The notes under the pieces are model-generated. The model saw only the letters and a program-made list of their open reading frames with translations, was not told the origin of the DNA and searched no databases. Below are positions 9,199 to 17,317 of a stretch of 54,410 nt of DNA, one piece after another. The stretch lies in assembly GCA_937895705.1 (NCBI GenBank), contig CALBKM010000022.1, positions 1 through 54,410 of the forward strand. Direction: 5' to 3'. The stretch comes from an uncultured Clostridia bacterium (GTDB taxonomy: Bacteria > Bacillota > Clostridia > Lachnospirales > Lachnospiraceae). The first letter of the stretch is position 1, and each line of letters begins with the position of its first letter. Both the position numbers and the translations under genes were made by a program.

Positions 9199-9241
9199 AA
9201 ACAACCGGTACGTAGTTTGACCTACAGTACCGGTTTTGTTT
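9199..9241 (+). terminator. Terminator or attenuator between greA and lysS
   Basis: A 13-nt left arm (9199-9211) pairs with 9227-9241, with one mispaired base. An inner GTAG/CTAC extends the stem. The distal arm is T-rich (GGTTTTGTTT). No separate lysS promoter is obvious, so partial read-through into lysS is likely. Confidence 0.7.
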
Positions 9242-9270
9242 GATAAAAAGAAGTTTCGGAGGAAAGACCA

Positions 9271-10776
9271 GTGGCAGAAGAAAATATGCAGAAGACTGCA
9301 CAGGCGGCACCGCAGCAGGATTTAAACGAGCTTTTGCGTGTCCGCAGAGAAAAGCTTGCACAGTTGCAGGCAGACGGGAAGGACCCGTTCCGGATTACAA
9401 AGTATGACGTAACCCATCACAGCACCGACATCAAGGATAATTTCGAGATTATGGAAGGTACCACCGTACGCATCGCAGGACGTATCATGTCCAAGCGTGT
9501 TATGGGTAAGGCTTCCTTTTGTAACGTACAGGATTTAAAGGGAAATATTCAGTCCTACGTGGCAAGAGACAGCATCGGCGAGGCTCCGTATGCGGATTTC
9601 AAGAAGTTTGACGTGGGTGATATCGTAGGAATTGAGGGTGAAGTGTTTAAGACGAAGACCGGAGAAATTTCCGTTCATGCGACAGAAGTAACCCTCCTCA
9701 GCAAGAGTTTGCAGGTGCTTCCGGAGAAGTATCACGGTCTGACCAATACGGATATTCGTTATCGTCAGAGATATACGGACCTTATTATGAACGCAGATGT
9801 AAAGGAAACCTTTGTAAAGCGTTCCAAGATTATCAGTGCAATTCGTCATTACCTTGACGGACAGGGCTTTATGGAAGTAGAGACCCCGATGCTGGTGGCA
9901 AATGCCGGCGGAGCATCCGCAAGACCGTTCGAGACCCACTACAATGCACTTGACGAGGATGTAAAGCTTCGTATTTCCTTAGAGCTTTACTTAAAGAGAT
10001 TGATTGTAGGCGGCTTAGAGCGTGTATACGAAATCGGCCGTGTATTCCGTAACGAGGGTCTGGATACCAGACATAATCCGGAGTTTACCCTCATGGAGCT
10101 GTATCAGGCATACACCGACTACCACGGCATGATGGATTTGACCGAGAACCTGTTCCGCTACCTTGCGGAGGAAGTTTGCGGCACCACCACCATTACCTAC
10201 GGTGAGCACACCATCGACCTCGGTCAGCCGTTTGAGCGTATGACCATGATTGAGGCGGTTAAGAAGTACACCGGCGTGGATTTTGATGAGATTAAGGACA
10301 CCGCGGAAGCAAAGAAGATTGCGGACGAGAAGGATGTACACTACGAAGCACGTCACGAGAAGGGCGACATTCTGAACCTTTTCTTTGAGGAGTTTGTAGA
10401 AGAGCACCTGATTCAGCCGACTTTTATTATGGACCATCCGGTAGAGGTTTCTCCGCTTACCAAGAGAAAGCCGGACAAGCCGGATTACGTAGAGCGGTTT
10501 GAGCTCTTTATCAACACATGGGAGATGTGTAACGCATACTCCGAGCTCAATGACCCGATCGACCAGAGAGAGCGTTTTAAGGCTCAGGAAGCAGCCCTCG
10601 CCGCAGGCGACGAGGAAGCAAACACCACCGATGAGGACTTCATGAATGCCCTTGAAATCGGTATGCCGCCGACCGGTGGTATCGGTTACGGAATCGACAG
10701 ACTGGTGATGCTGTTGACCAACAGTCCGGCGATCAGAGATGTATTGTTGTTCCCAACGATGAAGTCACTTCAGTAG
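9271..10776 (+). CDS. lysS: Lysyl-tRNA synthetase (class II)
   Basis: This 501-residue enzyme charges tRNA-Lys with lysine using ATP. An OB-fold anticodon-binding domain occupies roughly residues 60-170 (IAGRIMSKRVMGKASF). The class II core follows, with motif 1 near IISAIRHYLDGQGFMEVETPML, motif 2 in RVFRNEGLDTRHNPEFT and motif 3 in GIGYGIDRLVMLLTN. The start is GTG with GGAGGA 8 nt upstream. It is the last core gene before the accessory island, whose repeats begin a few bases past the stop codon. Confidence 0.97.
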   Translation: MAEENMQKTAQAAPQQDLNELLRVRREKLAQLQADGKDPFRITKYDVTHHSTDIKDNFEIMEGTTVRIAGRIMSKRVMGKASFCNVQDLKGNIQSYVARDSIGEAPYADFKKFDVGDIVGIEGEVFKTKTGEISVHATEVTLLSKSLQVLPEKYHGLTNTDIRYRQRYTDLIMNADVKETFVKRSKIISAIRHYLDGQGFMEVETPMLVANAGGASARPFETHYNALDEDVKLRISLELYLKRLIVGGLERVYEIGRVFRNEGLDTRHNPEFTLMELYQAYTDYHGMMDLTENLFRYLAEEVCGTTTITYGEHTIDLGQPFERMTMIEAVKKYTGVDFDEIKDTAEAKKIADEKDVHYEARHEKGDILNLFFEEFVEEHLIQPTFIMDHPVEVSPLTKRKPDKPDYVERFELFINTWEMCNAYSELNDPIDQRERFKAQEAALAAGDEEANTTDEDFMNALEIGMPPTGGIGYGIDRLVMLLTNSPAIRDVLLFPTMKSLQ

Positions 10777-10973
10777 TGTATGGATTTATGGAACACTATG
10801 GTAATCCATAGAGAACCGAATGAATCCAATCAGGACATACCTTTACTACAAATCCATTGGATGATATAGGACTTCTATGGACCTATATGGACCGTATGCA
10901 GAAAATCAAATAGTTTCTATGGATTGTGTCAAAATGTGTCAAAGCAGGAATGGCCGATTCAAAATGAGAAATT
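10777..10973. other. Repeat-rich junction between lysS and the accessory island
   Basis: No gene is seen here. TATGGATT (10779-10786) is inverted as AATCCATA (10803-10810) three bases past the lysS stop. ATGGA/TCCAT words recur through the stretch. TGTGTCAAA occurs twice in tandem near 10925-10945 with a 10-base period. The location, next to plasmid-type replication and partition genes, suggests an attachment site or iteron-like region, but there is no direct proof. Confidence 0.4.
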
Positions 10974-11019
10974 AAGGCATCTATGTTTAGTGAAAATACT
11001 AAACGTAGGTGCCTTTTTT
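10974..11019 (+). terminator. Rho-independent terminator
   Basis: A long stem (10974-10991 against 10998-11014, with small mismatches), including GTTTAGT/ACTAAAC, is followed by six T. It could end lysS read-through or a short transcript from the junction. Confidence 0.85.
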
Positions 11020-11079
11020 GCGTTCCATGGGTACTGTTTGAACGGAAGTACATCTCATAGAAAAAGAAAGGAGTTAGAG

Positions 11080-11565
11080 ATGTATTGTAGTAATTCACCA
11101 CCGGTCAATTTGGACAAGTATTTGGAAGGACGAGAACATAGGTACATTGATTATGCCGAAGGAGCCAGAATGTACGAAATTCCTTATTGGACTTTTGTAA
11201 GAGTAGCAAAAGAGGCGAAAGCAACATGGGCGCTTAGAAAAACCGCAATCGTTGATATATGTAAGTTCGAATTGTACCTGGAACAACACTGCTCGGTGGA
11301 GCAGGGAGATGATTATGAAAGAAGAGAGGTATGGAAGATGCCAAAGGCCAGAAAGATTGTCAGTGATTTAGAAGAGTTAGTTGGTAGCAAGAAGAAAAAG
11401 TATGTCCGCTATGCCGAAGGAGCAGAGCTGTATTCTGTCGGGTTACATACATTTGAAAATTTAGCAAAGGATGCGGGAGCAATCCGGAGAGTAAAGGGAA
11501 TAGTTCTTGTTAATACAGAGAAGGTTGATGAGTTTATTGAATCGTTTGCAGAGGAGGATTTTTAA
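11080..11565 (+). CDS. DUF6462-like protein with two repeated excisionase-like domains
   Basis: This protein of 161 residues has two similar units. Residues ~20-70 contain YIDYAEGARMYEIP...FVRVAKEAKA. Residues ~105-158 contain YVRYAEGAELYSVG...FENLAKDAGAI. Each resembles the small winged-helix/excisionase-type fold that I recall as DUF6462 in Clostridia mobile elements, so DNA binding is likely. The ATG at 11080 has AAAGGAG 6 nt upstream. A longer in-frame ORF from 10924 would run through the terminator and is rejected. It precedes parA by one base and is probably co-transcribed with the partition genes, perhaps as their regulator. Confidence 0.75.
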   Translation: MYCSNSPPVNLDKYLEGREHRYIDYAEGARMYEIPYWTFVRVAKEAKATWALRKTAIVDICKFELYLEQHCSVEQGDDYERREVWKMPKARKIVSDLEELVGSKKKKYVRYAEGAELYSVGLHTFENLAKDAGAIRRVKGIVLVNTEKVDEFIESFAEEDF

Positions 11566-11566
11566 T

Positions 11567-12355
11567 ATGGGAAGATGTAAAGTTATTGCAATCGCAAATC
11601 AAAAGGGTGGTGTCGGAAAGACGACCACCACAAGTAACTTGGGAATCGGTCTGGCAAAGCTTGGCAAAAGGGCATTAGTTATCGATGCCGATGCGCAAGG
11701 AAGCTTGACGGCAAGTCTCGGTTACACGGAACCGGATTCATTGGAAATAACTTTGGCGTCCGTTCTTGTAGACATCATCAATGACGAAGAGGGGGACCCG
11801 ATGGAGGGAGTTCTTCATCATGAAGAAGGGATTGATCTGATGCCGGCGAATATTGAGCTTTCCGGTTTAGAAGTTTCATTGGTGAATGTCATGAGCAGGG
11901 AGTGTATTATGCGTGAGTACATTCAGAAGGTAAAGGACAACTATGATTACATCCTCATTGATTGTATGCCGTCCCTTGGTATGATTACCATCAATGCTTT
12001 TGTGGCTGCGGATAGTATTCTCATTCCGGTACAAGCGGCGTATTTGCCGGTAAAGGGACTTCAGCAGTTGATTAAGACCATCGGTAAGGTAAAGCGTCAG
12101 CTAAACCAGCGATTGGAGATTGAAGGAATTTTGTTGACGATGGTGGATAATCGGACCAATTACGCAAAAGAGATTACCATGATGCTTCAGGAAGCGTATG
12201 GAAGCAGAGTAAAGATTTTTGAAAACATTATTCCAATTTCGGTAAGGGCGGCTGAAATTTCGGCAGAGGGGGTCAGCATCTATGCGCACGACCCGAAGGG
12301 AAAAGTTGCAGCTGCGTATCAGTCTTTTACAGCGGAGGTGCTAGCAAATGAGTAA
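11567..12355 (+). CDS. parA: ParA-family partition ATPase
   Basis: This 262-residue ATPase segregates plasmid or chromosome copies together with ParB. The deviant Walker A motif KGGVGKTT spans residues 13-20. ALVIDADAQGSLT and the Walker B-like YILIDCMPSLG follow. The start at 11567 has GAGGAGG upstream; an in-frame upstream start at 11507 lies inside the preceding gene. It overlaps parB by 8 nt. Together with the DUF6462-like and DUF6017 genes this indicates a plasmid-derived integrated element. Confidence 0.93.
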   Translation: MGRCKVIAIANQKGGVGKTTTTSNLGIGLAKLGKRALVIDADAQGSLTASLGYTEPDSLEITLASVLVDIINDEEGDPMEGVLHHEEGIDLMPANIELSGLEVSLVNVMSRECIMREYIQKVKDNYDYILIDCMPSLGMITINAFVAADSILIPVQAAYLPVKGLQQLIKTIGKVKRQLNQRLEIEGILLTMVDNRTNYAKEITMMLQEAYGSRVKIFENIIPISVRAAEISAEGVSIYAHDPKGKVAAAYQSFTAEVLANE

Positions 12356-13241
12356 TCCGAAGAAGAGTAGTGCAGAGAAGATTAAGCTTGGAAGTTTTGA
12401 TGATTTATTTTGTGGAGCTGGCGTAGAGGAGTCTACAGAGAAGATTATTTATGTACCGTTAGAAGAACTTCACACATTCCATGACCATCCGTTCCGGGTA
12501 CTGGATGATGAGAAGATGGAGGAAACGACAGAGAGCATTAAGCAGTACGGCGTTTTGATGCCGGGTATTGCAAGACCGAGAAAAGCCGGGGGTTATGAAT
12601 TGATTGCCGGGCACAGAAGAAAACGTGGTTCAGAATTGGCAGGACTTCACGAAATGCCGATTATGGTGAGGAACTACACCGACGACGAAGCGACGATTAT
12701 TATGGTAGATTCCAATATCCAGCGTGAAGATATTCTTCCAAGCGAAAAGGCGAAGGCCTACAAGAAGAAGTTTGATGCATTGAAGCATCAGGGCAGTAAG
12801 GGAGGAAAGCATACCTATGACGAGGTAGGAGAGGCTGCCGGAGATAACGGAAAGATGGTGCAACGATATATTCGTTTGGCAGAGCTGATACCGGATTTGT
12901 TGGATATGGTGGACGAGAAGAAACTTGGTTTTATCTCAGGAGTGGATATTTCGTTTTTAAGCGAAGCAGAGCAGATTATGGTGTATCAGAAGATGCAAGA
13001 GTTGCGAAAAGTGCCAAACGGAACGCAGTCGGCACTTATCAAGAAATACAGTCTCTCCGGAGAGCTAAATTTTAGTATGATTGATTTGATACTATCGGAG
13101 GAGAAGGAAAAAGCAAAGAAGATTGTTCTAAAGGCTGACCGGATGAACGATTATTTTGGAAGCGAGTACACAAATGAGGAAATCCAGGAGGTGATTTATA
13201 TGCTTCTCGACCGTTGGAAACAGAATGGGGGATTTGATTGA
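12348..13241 (+). CDS. parB: ParB/Spo0J-family partition protein
   Basis: This 297-residue protein binds centromere-like parS sites and CTP. The N-terminal ParB domain has the motif LIAGHRRKRGSELAGL and NIQREDILPSEKAKAYKKKF. A helix-turn-helix region follows at about residues 150-200 (DNGKMVQRYIRLAELIP). The ATG overlaps the end of parA by 8 nt. The stop shares one base with the next start (TGATG), so the operon is translationally coupled. I did not recognise a parS site in the window. Confidence 0.92.
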   Translation: MSNPKKSSAEKIKLGSFDDLFCGAGVEESTEKIIYVPLEELHTFHDHPFRVLDDEKMEETTESIKQYGVLMPGIARPRKAGGYELIAGHRRKRGSELAGLHEMPIMVRNYTDDEATIIMVDSNIQREDILPSEKAKAYKKKFDALKHQGSKGGKHTYDEVGEAAGDNGKMVQRYIRLAELIPDLLDMVDEKKLGFISGVDISFLSEAEQIMVYQKMQELRKVPNGTQSALIKKYSLSGELNFSMIDLILSEEKEKAKKIVLKADRMNDYFGSEYTNEEIQEVIYMLLDRWKQNGGFD

Positions 13242-14350
13242 TGAAATACATGACGAGTGGAAATGAAACAGTAGATGCTATGGGAATGATGAATATCTCC
13301 GGAAACGTAATACCACAGATTTGGTACAGTACCATCACCAGAGAGAATGGCAAGCCGTACTTGCTTGCCATTACCCTACTGGGGGATATTGTGTACTGGT
13401 ATCGTCCGACAGAGATTAGAGATGAGAGAACCGGGCTGGTGGTTGGATGGAAGAAGCGGTTCCGGGGTGACCTGCTTCAGAAAACTTATCAGCAGTATGC
13501 AGATTTGTATGGTGAGTCTAAAAGAAGCATAAAGGCAGCTATGGACCGTTTGGAGGAATTGGGAGTAATCCGGAAAGAGTTCCGAGAAGTGACTTGCGGA
13601 AACGGAATGATTCTTAACAATGTGATGTATATTGGATTAAATGCAGATGTGTTGAATCGACTTACATATCCGGAAAGAGCTCCGGAGTCTGAAATTGAAT
13701 CAGTGGTTGTACAGGAAGAGTATGTTGAAATGAAGGAAACAGTAGACTTTGCCGAGGGTGGTACAGAAGAATGTGGGTACTCCTACGAGACTTTGCAGGG
13801 GGTGGTACAAAATTTTGTAGGAGGGGGTGCAAAAAATTGTAATACCCTCTTACAAAACAATGTAACCCCTCCTACGCCAAAGGGTGAGACAAATACAAAG
13901 ATAACAACACTGACTACGGACAGAGATAACATCAATCCTATCTATCAGGGGACAGTAGCGACTGCCCGGAGGATGGATGCGATGGATATGATAACTGCAT
14001 ACACGAATATTATTCGTGATAATATTGAATATGATAGGCTGAAGCAGGAGTACGGACCTTGCGATGGAATAGTGGATGAGATAACTGACCTACTGGTAGA
14101 GATGGTTAGCATTGAGCGAGAAACCGTTCGTATTGCAGGGGCAGACTACCCGTATCAGCTTGTGAAGAATAGATTTTTGAAGCTGGGTAGCGACCATGTT
14201 CGGTATGTCATTGACTGCATGAAGAAAAATGTTACACAGGTAGATAACATCCGGGCGTATTTGCTGACTGCGCTGTATAATGCGCCGGGAACGATTGAGA
14301 GCTATTATCAGGCATGGGTAAATCATGATATGTATGGAAGGGGAGTTTAG
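13241..14350 (+). CDS. DUF6017-type replication-initiator-like protein
   Basis: This 369-residue protein has a winged-helix N-terminal half of the plasmid replication/DnaD kind (GDIVYWYRPTEI, YGESKRSIKAAMDRLEELGVI). The C-terminal half resembles DUF6017 (YTNIIRDNIEYDRL, RIAGADYPYQLVKNRFLKL, IRAYLLTALYNAPGTIESYY). Such proteins accompany ParAB in mobile elements of Clostridia. I use the ATG at 13241, which shares its A with the parB stop; a TTG three bases upstream is possible. A role in replication of the ancestral plasmid is an inference. Confidence 0.8.
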   Translation: MKYMTSGNETVDAMGMMNISGNVIPQIWYSTITRENGKPYLLAITLLGDIVYWYRPTEIRDERTGLVVGWKKRFRGDLLQKTYQQYADLYGESKRSIKAAMDRLEELGVIRKEFREVTCGNGMILNNVMYIGLNADVLNRLTYPERAPESEIESVVVQEEYVEMKETVDFAEGGTEECGYSYETLQGVVQNFVGGGAKNCNTLLQNNVTPPTPKGETNTKITTLTTDRDNINPIYQGTVATARRMDAMDMITAYTNIIRDNIEYDRLKQEYGPCDGIVDEITDLLVEMVSIERETVRIAGADYPYQLVKNRFLKLGSDHVRYVIDCMKKNVTQVDNIRAYLLTALYNAPGTIESYYQAWVNHDMYGRGV

Positions 14351-14365
14351 GACAAAATGTCCTAA
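14347..14365. repeat. Palindrome over the DUF6017 gene stop codon
   Basis: An 8-bp perfect inverted repeat (TTAGGACA/TGTCCTAA) around AAA overlaps the stop codon. There is no T run, so it is either a weak 3'-end hairpin or a protein-binding site. Confidence 0.6.
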
Positions 14366-14438
14366 GGCAGAAGAATGTGAGAAATGATACTACTATTTTT
14401 TCGGTATAGGTATGTTTAAGAAAATGTTTGAGAATTTG

Positions 14439-14467
14439 TAGACTTTTGATGAACGTTGTGATATTAT
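14439..14467 (+). promoter_or_regulatory. Putative promoter outside and facing the inverted-repeat cassette
   Basis: TAGACT (14439-14444), 17 nt, TATTAT (14462-14467). It lies just outside the left 54-bp repeat and points into it. In the present orientation it would serve the aminotransferase-like gene. If the cassette were inverted it would serve the pentapeptide-repeat gene. Confidence 0.5.
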
Positions 14468-14494
14468 GGTTTATATAGAGTAACGATGATGTGT

Positions 14495-14548
14495 TGGATA
14501 ATTAATAGTTATCTGTCGGTCATACCGAGAAAAGCAATGGCACTATTA
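14495..14548 (+). repeat. Left 54-bp inverted repeat of the cassette
   Basis: This sequence is the exact reverse complement of 17185-17238. It contains the small palindrome TCGGTCATACCGA near its centre (five-base arms, three-base spacer), a candidate strand-exchange core. The next base on each side differs between the copies, so the match is precisely bounded. Confidence 0.95.
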
Positions 14549-14569
14549 AGAAGGTCAGGTATACAAAAA

Positions 14570-15685
14570 ATGCTAATTAATGAAATATCATATTTAGATG
14601 AAATATTTGAATTAGAAAAGAGAATAAAGCAAACACAGCATGTTAATGTAACAAATGTATCTTATTGGAATTCTTCTGAGGCATATAAAAGATATATGAA
14701 TAATTTTATTTCTTTAGATTGTCCTAATGACATTTTTGATTATGCATATACTTATGACTTAGATAAAGCTCAAAGGAAAGCTATCCTCCAAAAGCTTGGC
14801 GTTATAAATTCATCATTGTCTATGTGCCTTGTAACATCTTCTGGAACAGATACCATTTTAAACATCATAAATTTTTTAAAAGTCCATAATTATAAAAAAA
14901 TAGGGCTACTAGATCCTTCGTATTTTTCTGTGGCTCAAGCTTGCAAATTATATGATATAGCATTTGAAAATGTACCATTAAGCTATACAGAGGGGAAATA
15001 TATTATCCCAATAAACTATATTCTGGAACAACATTTTGACGTTATTTGGTTAACTTCACCAATATATTCAACTGGAGTATCCTATGAACCATCTCAAATA
15101 GAGATACTCCGAAAGTTGATGTTAAATAAGATATTAATAATCGCAGATGAAACATTAGCATTTTCAAACCAGATGCTAATGTCTCAACTTCCTATAAGCG
15201 ACTATTTCTTTTGCATATGTAGTCCACACAAGCCCCTGTTCATGAATAGAATGAAGTTTTCGGTACTAATTTGCCCCCAAAAGCATGAAGACTTTTTAGA
15301 ACAATGGATAGATGTTTTGAGTGGAAGTCTTCCGCTCAGTAGTTTAATAGCAATACAACATTTTTTGTCAGATAATTTCGAAGAATGTATGTTAGCAACT
15401 CAAAGATGGTACAGTAATACATTAAAAGAAATTTCTGATGTAATCTTCCAATTTCCTAGTATTCAATGTGATTTAGACGAACCCGCACCATATAAAACAC
15501 TTTACATACAATCTCTTCGAAAAGATTTGTACAATATTGATAATATAGCTACACTGATCAGTAAACATTACGCATCGTATATCCCCACTACTTTGGGTAA
15601 TCATTTTGGCTTTCGTATCAATCTATCTCTTGAGAGTAATAATTTAAAAAGTGCATTGTACAGAATTCTGAAGTATTATACATGA
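14570..15685 (+). CDS. PLP-dependent aminotransferase-like enzyme (fold type I)
   Basis: This protein of 371 residues is read from the ATG at 14570, which puts the whole gene inside the inverted repeats; an in-frame ATG at 14486 would translate through the left repeat. Fold-type-I features are TSSGTD (cofactor phosphate loop), DPSYFSVAQA, WLTSPIYSTG, the pyridine-binding Asp193 in IIADETLAF, and SPHK with probable Schiff-base Lys221. It resembles class I/II aminotransferases and phospho-amino-acid decarboxylases, but the substrate is unknown. It is much richer in AT than the flanking plasmid genes, suggesting recent transfer. Its end overlaps the convergent neighbour by 10 bp. Translation signals are weak (AAGAAGG and CAGG upstream). 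Confidence 0.78.
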   Translation: MLINEISYLDEIFELEKRIKQTQHVNVTNVSYWNSSEAYKRYMNNFISLDCPNDIFDYAYTYDLDKAQRKAILQKLGVINSSLSMCLVTSSGTDTILNIINFLKVHNYKKIGLLDPSYFSVAQACKLYDIAFENVPLSYTEGKYIIPINYILEQHFDVIWLTSPIYSTGVSYEPSQIEILRKLMLNKILIIADETLAFSNQMLMSQLPISDYFFCICSPHKPLFMNRMKFSVLICPQKHEDFLEQWIDVLSGSLPLSSLIAIQHFLSDNFEECMLATQRWYSNTLKEISDVIFQFPSIQCDLDEPAPYKTLYIQSLRKDLYNIDNIATLISKHYASYIPTTLGNHFGFRINLSLESNNLKSALYRILKYYT

Positions 15686-17106
15686 ATGTCAATATTATAT
15701 TTTAGTTCAATAGATTTAATATTTTTATTATTGTATCCGTGCAAATCGTCATCTAATATTCCAGACGAGAATAATGCTTCACAAGTTTGTTGTATAGCCG
15801 CTGATGAATTCTTTGAACGATTCTTTGTGGTGATATTGAAATTTACTTCCTTACTTACTGTTGGTTTGTCTTTTGATTTTGCACGATTACGACGGCCTTT
15901 TATTTCTGTATAAACGATTGGAACTGTTATTCCTAAAACCTGAAGAAAGATATTAATATATTCATGTCCCTCCGCTAACATGTCTATTATTTCATGAAAA
16001 GAGCCATATTTACTTTCTACTCTTGTAAATGTATTTGGTGAACATAAATTCAAAAGTTCTGAAAGCGAAAGACTAGGCTCATAATCGTAATCAATATAGA
16101 GTTTCATGTTTTCTTTGCAGCGAGGTAAATTGTCTAGTTGTTCCTGTGCGTTATCACAGAAATCAAAATAAGTAAAATACAGATCATTTCGCATTATAAA
16201 TAATGAATTATAGCTTTTGCTATACGCAATATTCGTATTTGATAATGAAGTAAGTTTAATTATTTTTTTTAGCAAAATGTAAAGAGTTAGCGGAGCTATC
16301 AATCTATGCTTGTACATATATTGATATAATTGATTAAGGAAAAGTATCTCGTCATTTCTTATTAATATTTCTTTTGATAACATACGCTCTATAGCGTCAA
16401 AACTGTTTAGCACTAAATTCTGGTTAATACACTGTTCAAAATTAAAGGTTACAAAGGAAGCGTTTAAAAATAAGTTTTGATTTATACATTCTTCAATCAA
16501 CATTTTAGAAAGATATTCAGATGACTCAAAAAACACACCTTTCTTCGAATACAGAATCCCATTCTTTGTTCCAAAACCATAATTATATTTTAATAAAGAA
16601 TAGTCCATCTCAACAGTGTCGTATTGACAATCATGAAAAATTTGATATTGGAACGTATCCCTAAACGTACAGCATTTAAAAACGCAATTATAATACTGGT
16701 TCAATATAAAGCTTGAGGACAAAGGATTTATATTGTTGAAAACAGTATTTGTAAATGAACAATTTTTTAATCCGACATCTTCAAACACACAATCACTAAA
16801 GCTACACTTAATAAACACAATATCATCTAGCCCTGCTCCAGAAAAGTCAACTCCATCAAAGTTACATTCTGAGAACCAAAGAGAGAACATATCTGCGCAG
16901 TTAAAAGATACGTTTTTAAAAGAAACATCATATAATTTGCTACTAACTAAATCACAATTTTCCATATTTACGTCAATGAAATTACAATTTTTGATAATCG
17001 AATTCTTAATAATCACTTTTTTGCAATTCAAATCTTCAAATATTTGCCCTTCAATATTTTTGAAGACATGCTCTCCTGCTAAATTATATTTTGCTGGAAA
17101 ATTCAT
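15676..17106 (-). CDS. Pentapeptide-repeat protein
   Basis: This protein of 476 residues starts at the ATG at 17106, which has GAGG 8 nt upstream; a GTG three codons earlier is possible. Residues ~10-165 are rich in A(D/N)Lxx-type pentapeptides such as CNFIDVNMENCDL and FSECNFDGVDFSG, which form a right-handed quadrilateral helix. The middle (~170-360) looks alpha-helical. The tail (~390-476) is charged and rich in K, N and S, with the basic stretch KGRRNRAKSKDK. No catalytic motif or signal peptide is seen. It is AT-rich and converges on the aminotransferase-like gene within the same inverted-repeat cassette. A weak internal promoter (TAGACA, 17 nt, TATGAG) may lie between the right repeat and the gene. 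Confidence 0.75.
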   Translation of the reverse strand: MNFPAKYNLAGEHVFKNIEGQIFEDLNCKKVIIKNSIIKNCNFIDVNMENCDLVSSKLYDVSFKNVSFNCADMFSLWFSECNFDGVDFSGAGLDDIVFIKCSFSDCVFEDVGLKNCSFTNTVFNNINPLSSSFILNQYYNCVFKCCTFRDTFQYQIFHDCQYDTVEMDYSLLKYNYGFGTKNGILYSKKGVFFESSEYLSKMLIEECINQNLFLNASFVTFNFEQCINQNLVLNSFDAIERMLSKEILIRNDEILFLNQLYQYMYKHRLIAPLTLYILLKKIIKLTSLSNTNIAYSKSYNSLFIMRNDLYFTYFDFCDNAQEQLDNLPRCKENMKLYIDYDYEPSLSLSELLNLCSPNTFTRVESKYGSFHEIIDMLAEGHEYINIFLQVLGITVPIVYTEIKGRRNRAKSKDKPTVSKEVNFNITTKNRSKNSSAAIQQTCEALFSSGILDDDLHGYNNKNIKSIELKYNIDIHV

Positions 17107-17184
17107 ACTCAACACCTCGCTGACTTTTTATTCACTACTGCTCATATGTTGTTTTCACGATCTTGTCTAATAAGATAAGGTAAA

Positions 17185-17238
17185 TAATAGTGCCATTGCT
17201 TTTCTCGGTATGACCGACAGATAACTATTAATTATCCA
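17185..17238 (-). repeat. Right 54-bp inverted repeat of the cassette
   Basis: This is the reverse complement of 14495-14548 with no mismatch. It lies 79 nt from the pentapeptide gene start on one side and 80 nt from the tyrosine recombinase start on the other. No target-site duplication flanks the two repeats, so a simple transposon insertion is not indicated. Confidence 0.95.
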
Positions 17239-17260
17239 TCAAAATCCTTTCCACCCCTCC

Positions 17261-17303
17261 TTATGCTATAATCAAACTACTACCTTGTAGGAATATAGCA
17301 TAA
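17261..17303. promoter_or_regulatory. Inverted repeat around the recombinase promoter region
   Basis: Perfect 10-bp arms TTATGCTATA (17261-17270) and TATAGCATAA (17294-17303) are separated by 23 nt. The left arm overlaps a -10-like TATAAT (17267-17272), and the right arm adjoins the ribosome site AAAGGAG. It may be an autoregulatory operator or an accessory recombinase-binding site. Confidence 0.55.
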
Positions 17304-17317
17304 AGGAGCAAACTATC

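Noticed and set aside
10924..11079. Upstream in-frame extension of the DUF6462-like gene
   Set aside because: It runs through a strong terminator and lacks a ribosome site; the ATG at 11080 has a good one.
14495..17238. Reading the 54-bp inverted repeats as ends of an ordinary transposon
   Set aside because: No transposase lies between them and no target-site duplication flanks them; the adjacent recombinase fits inversion better.
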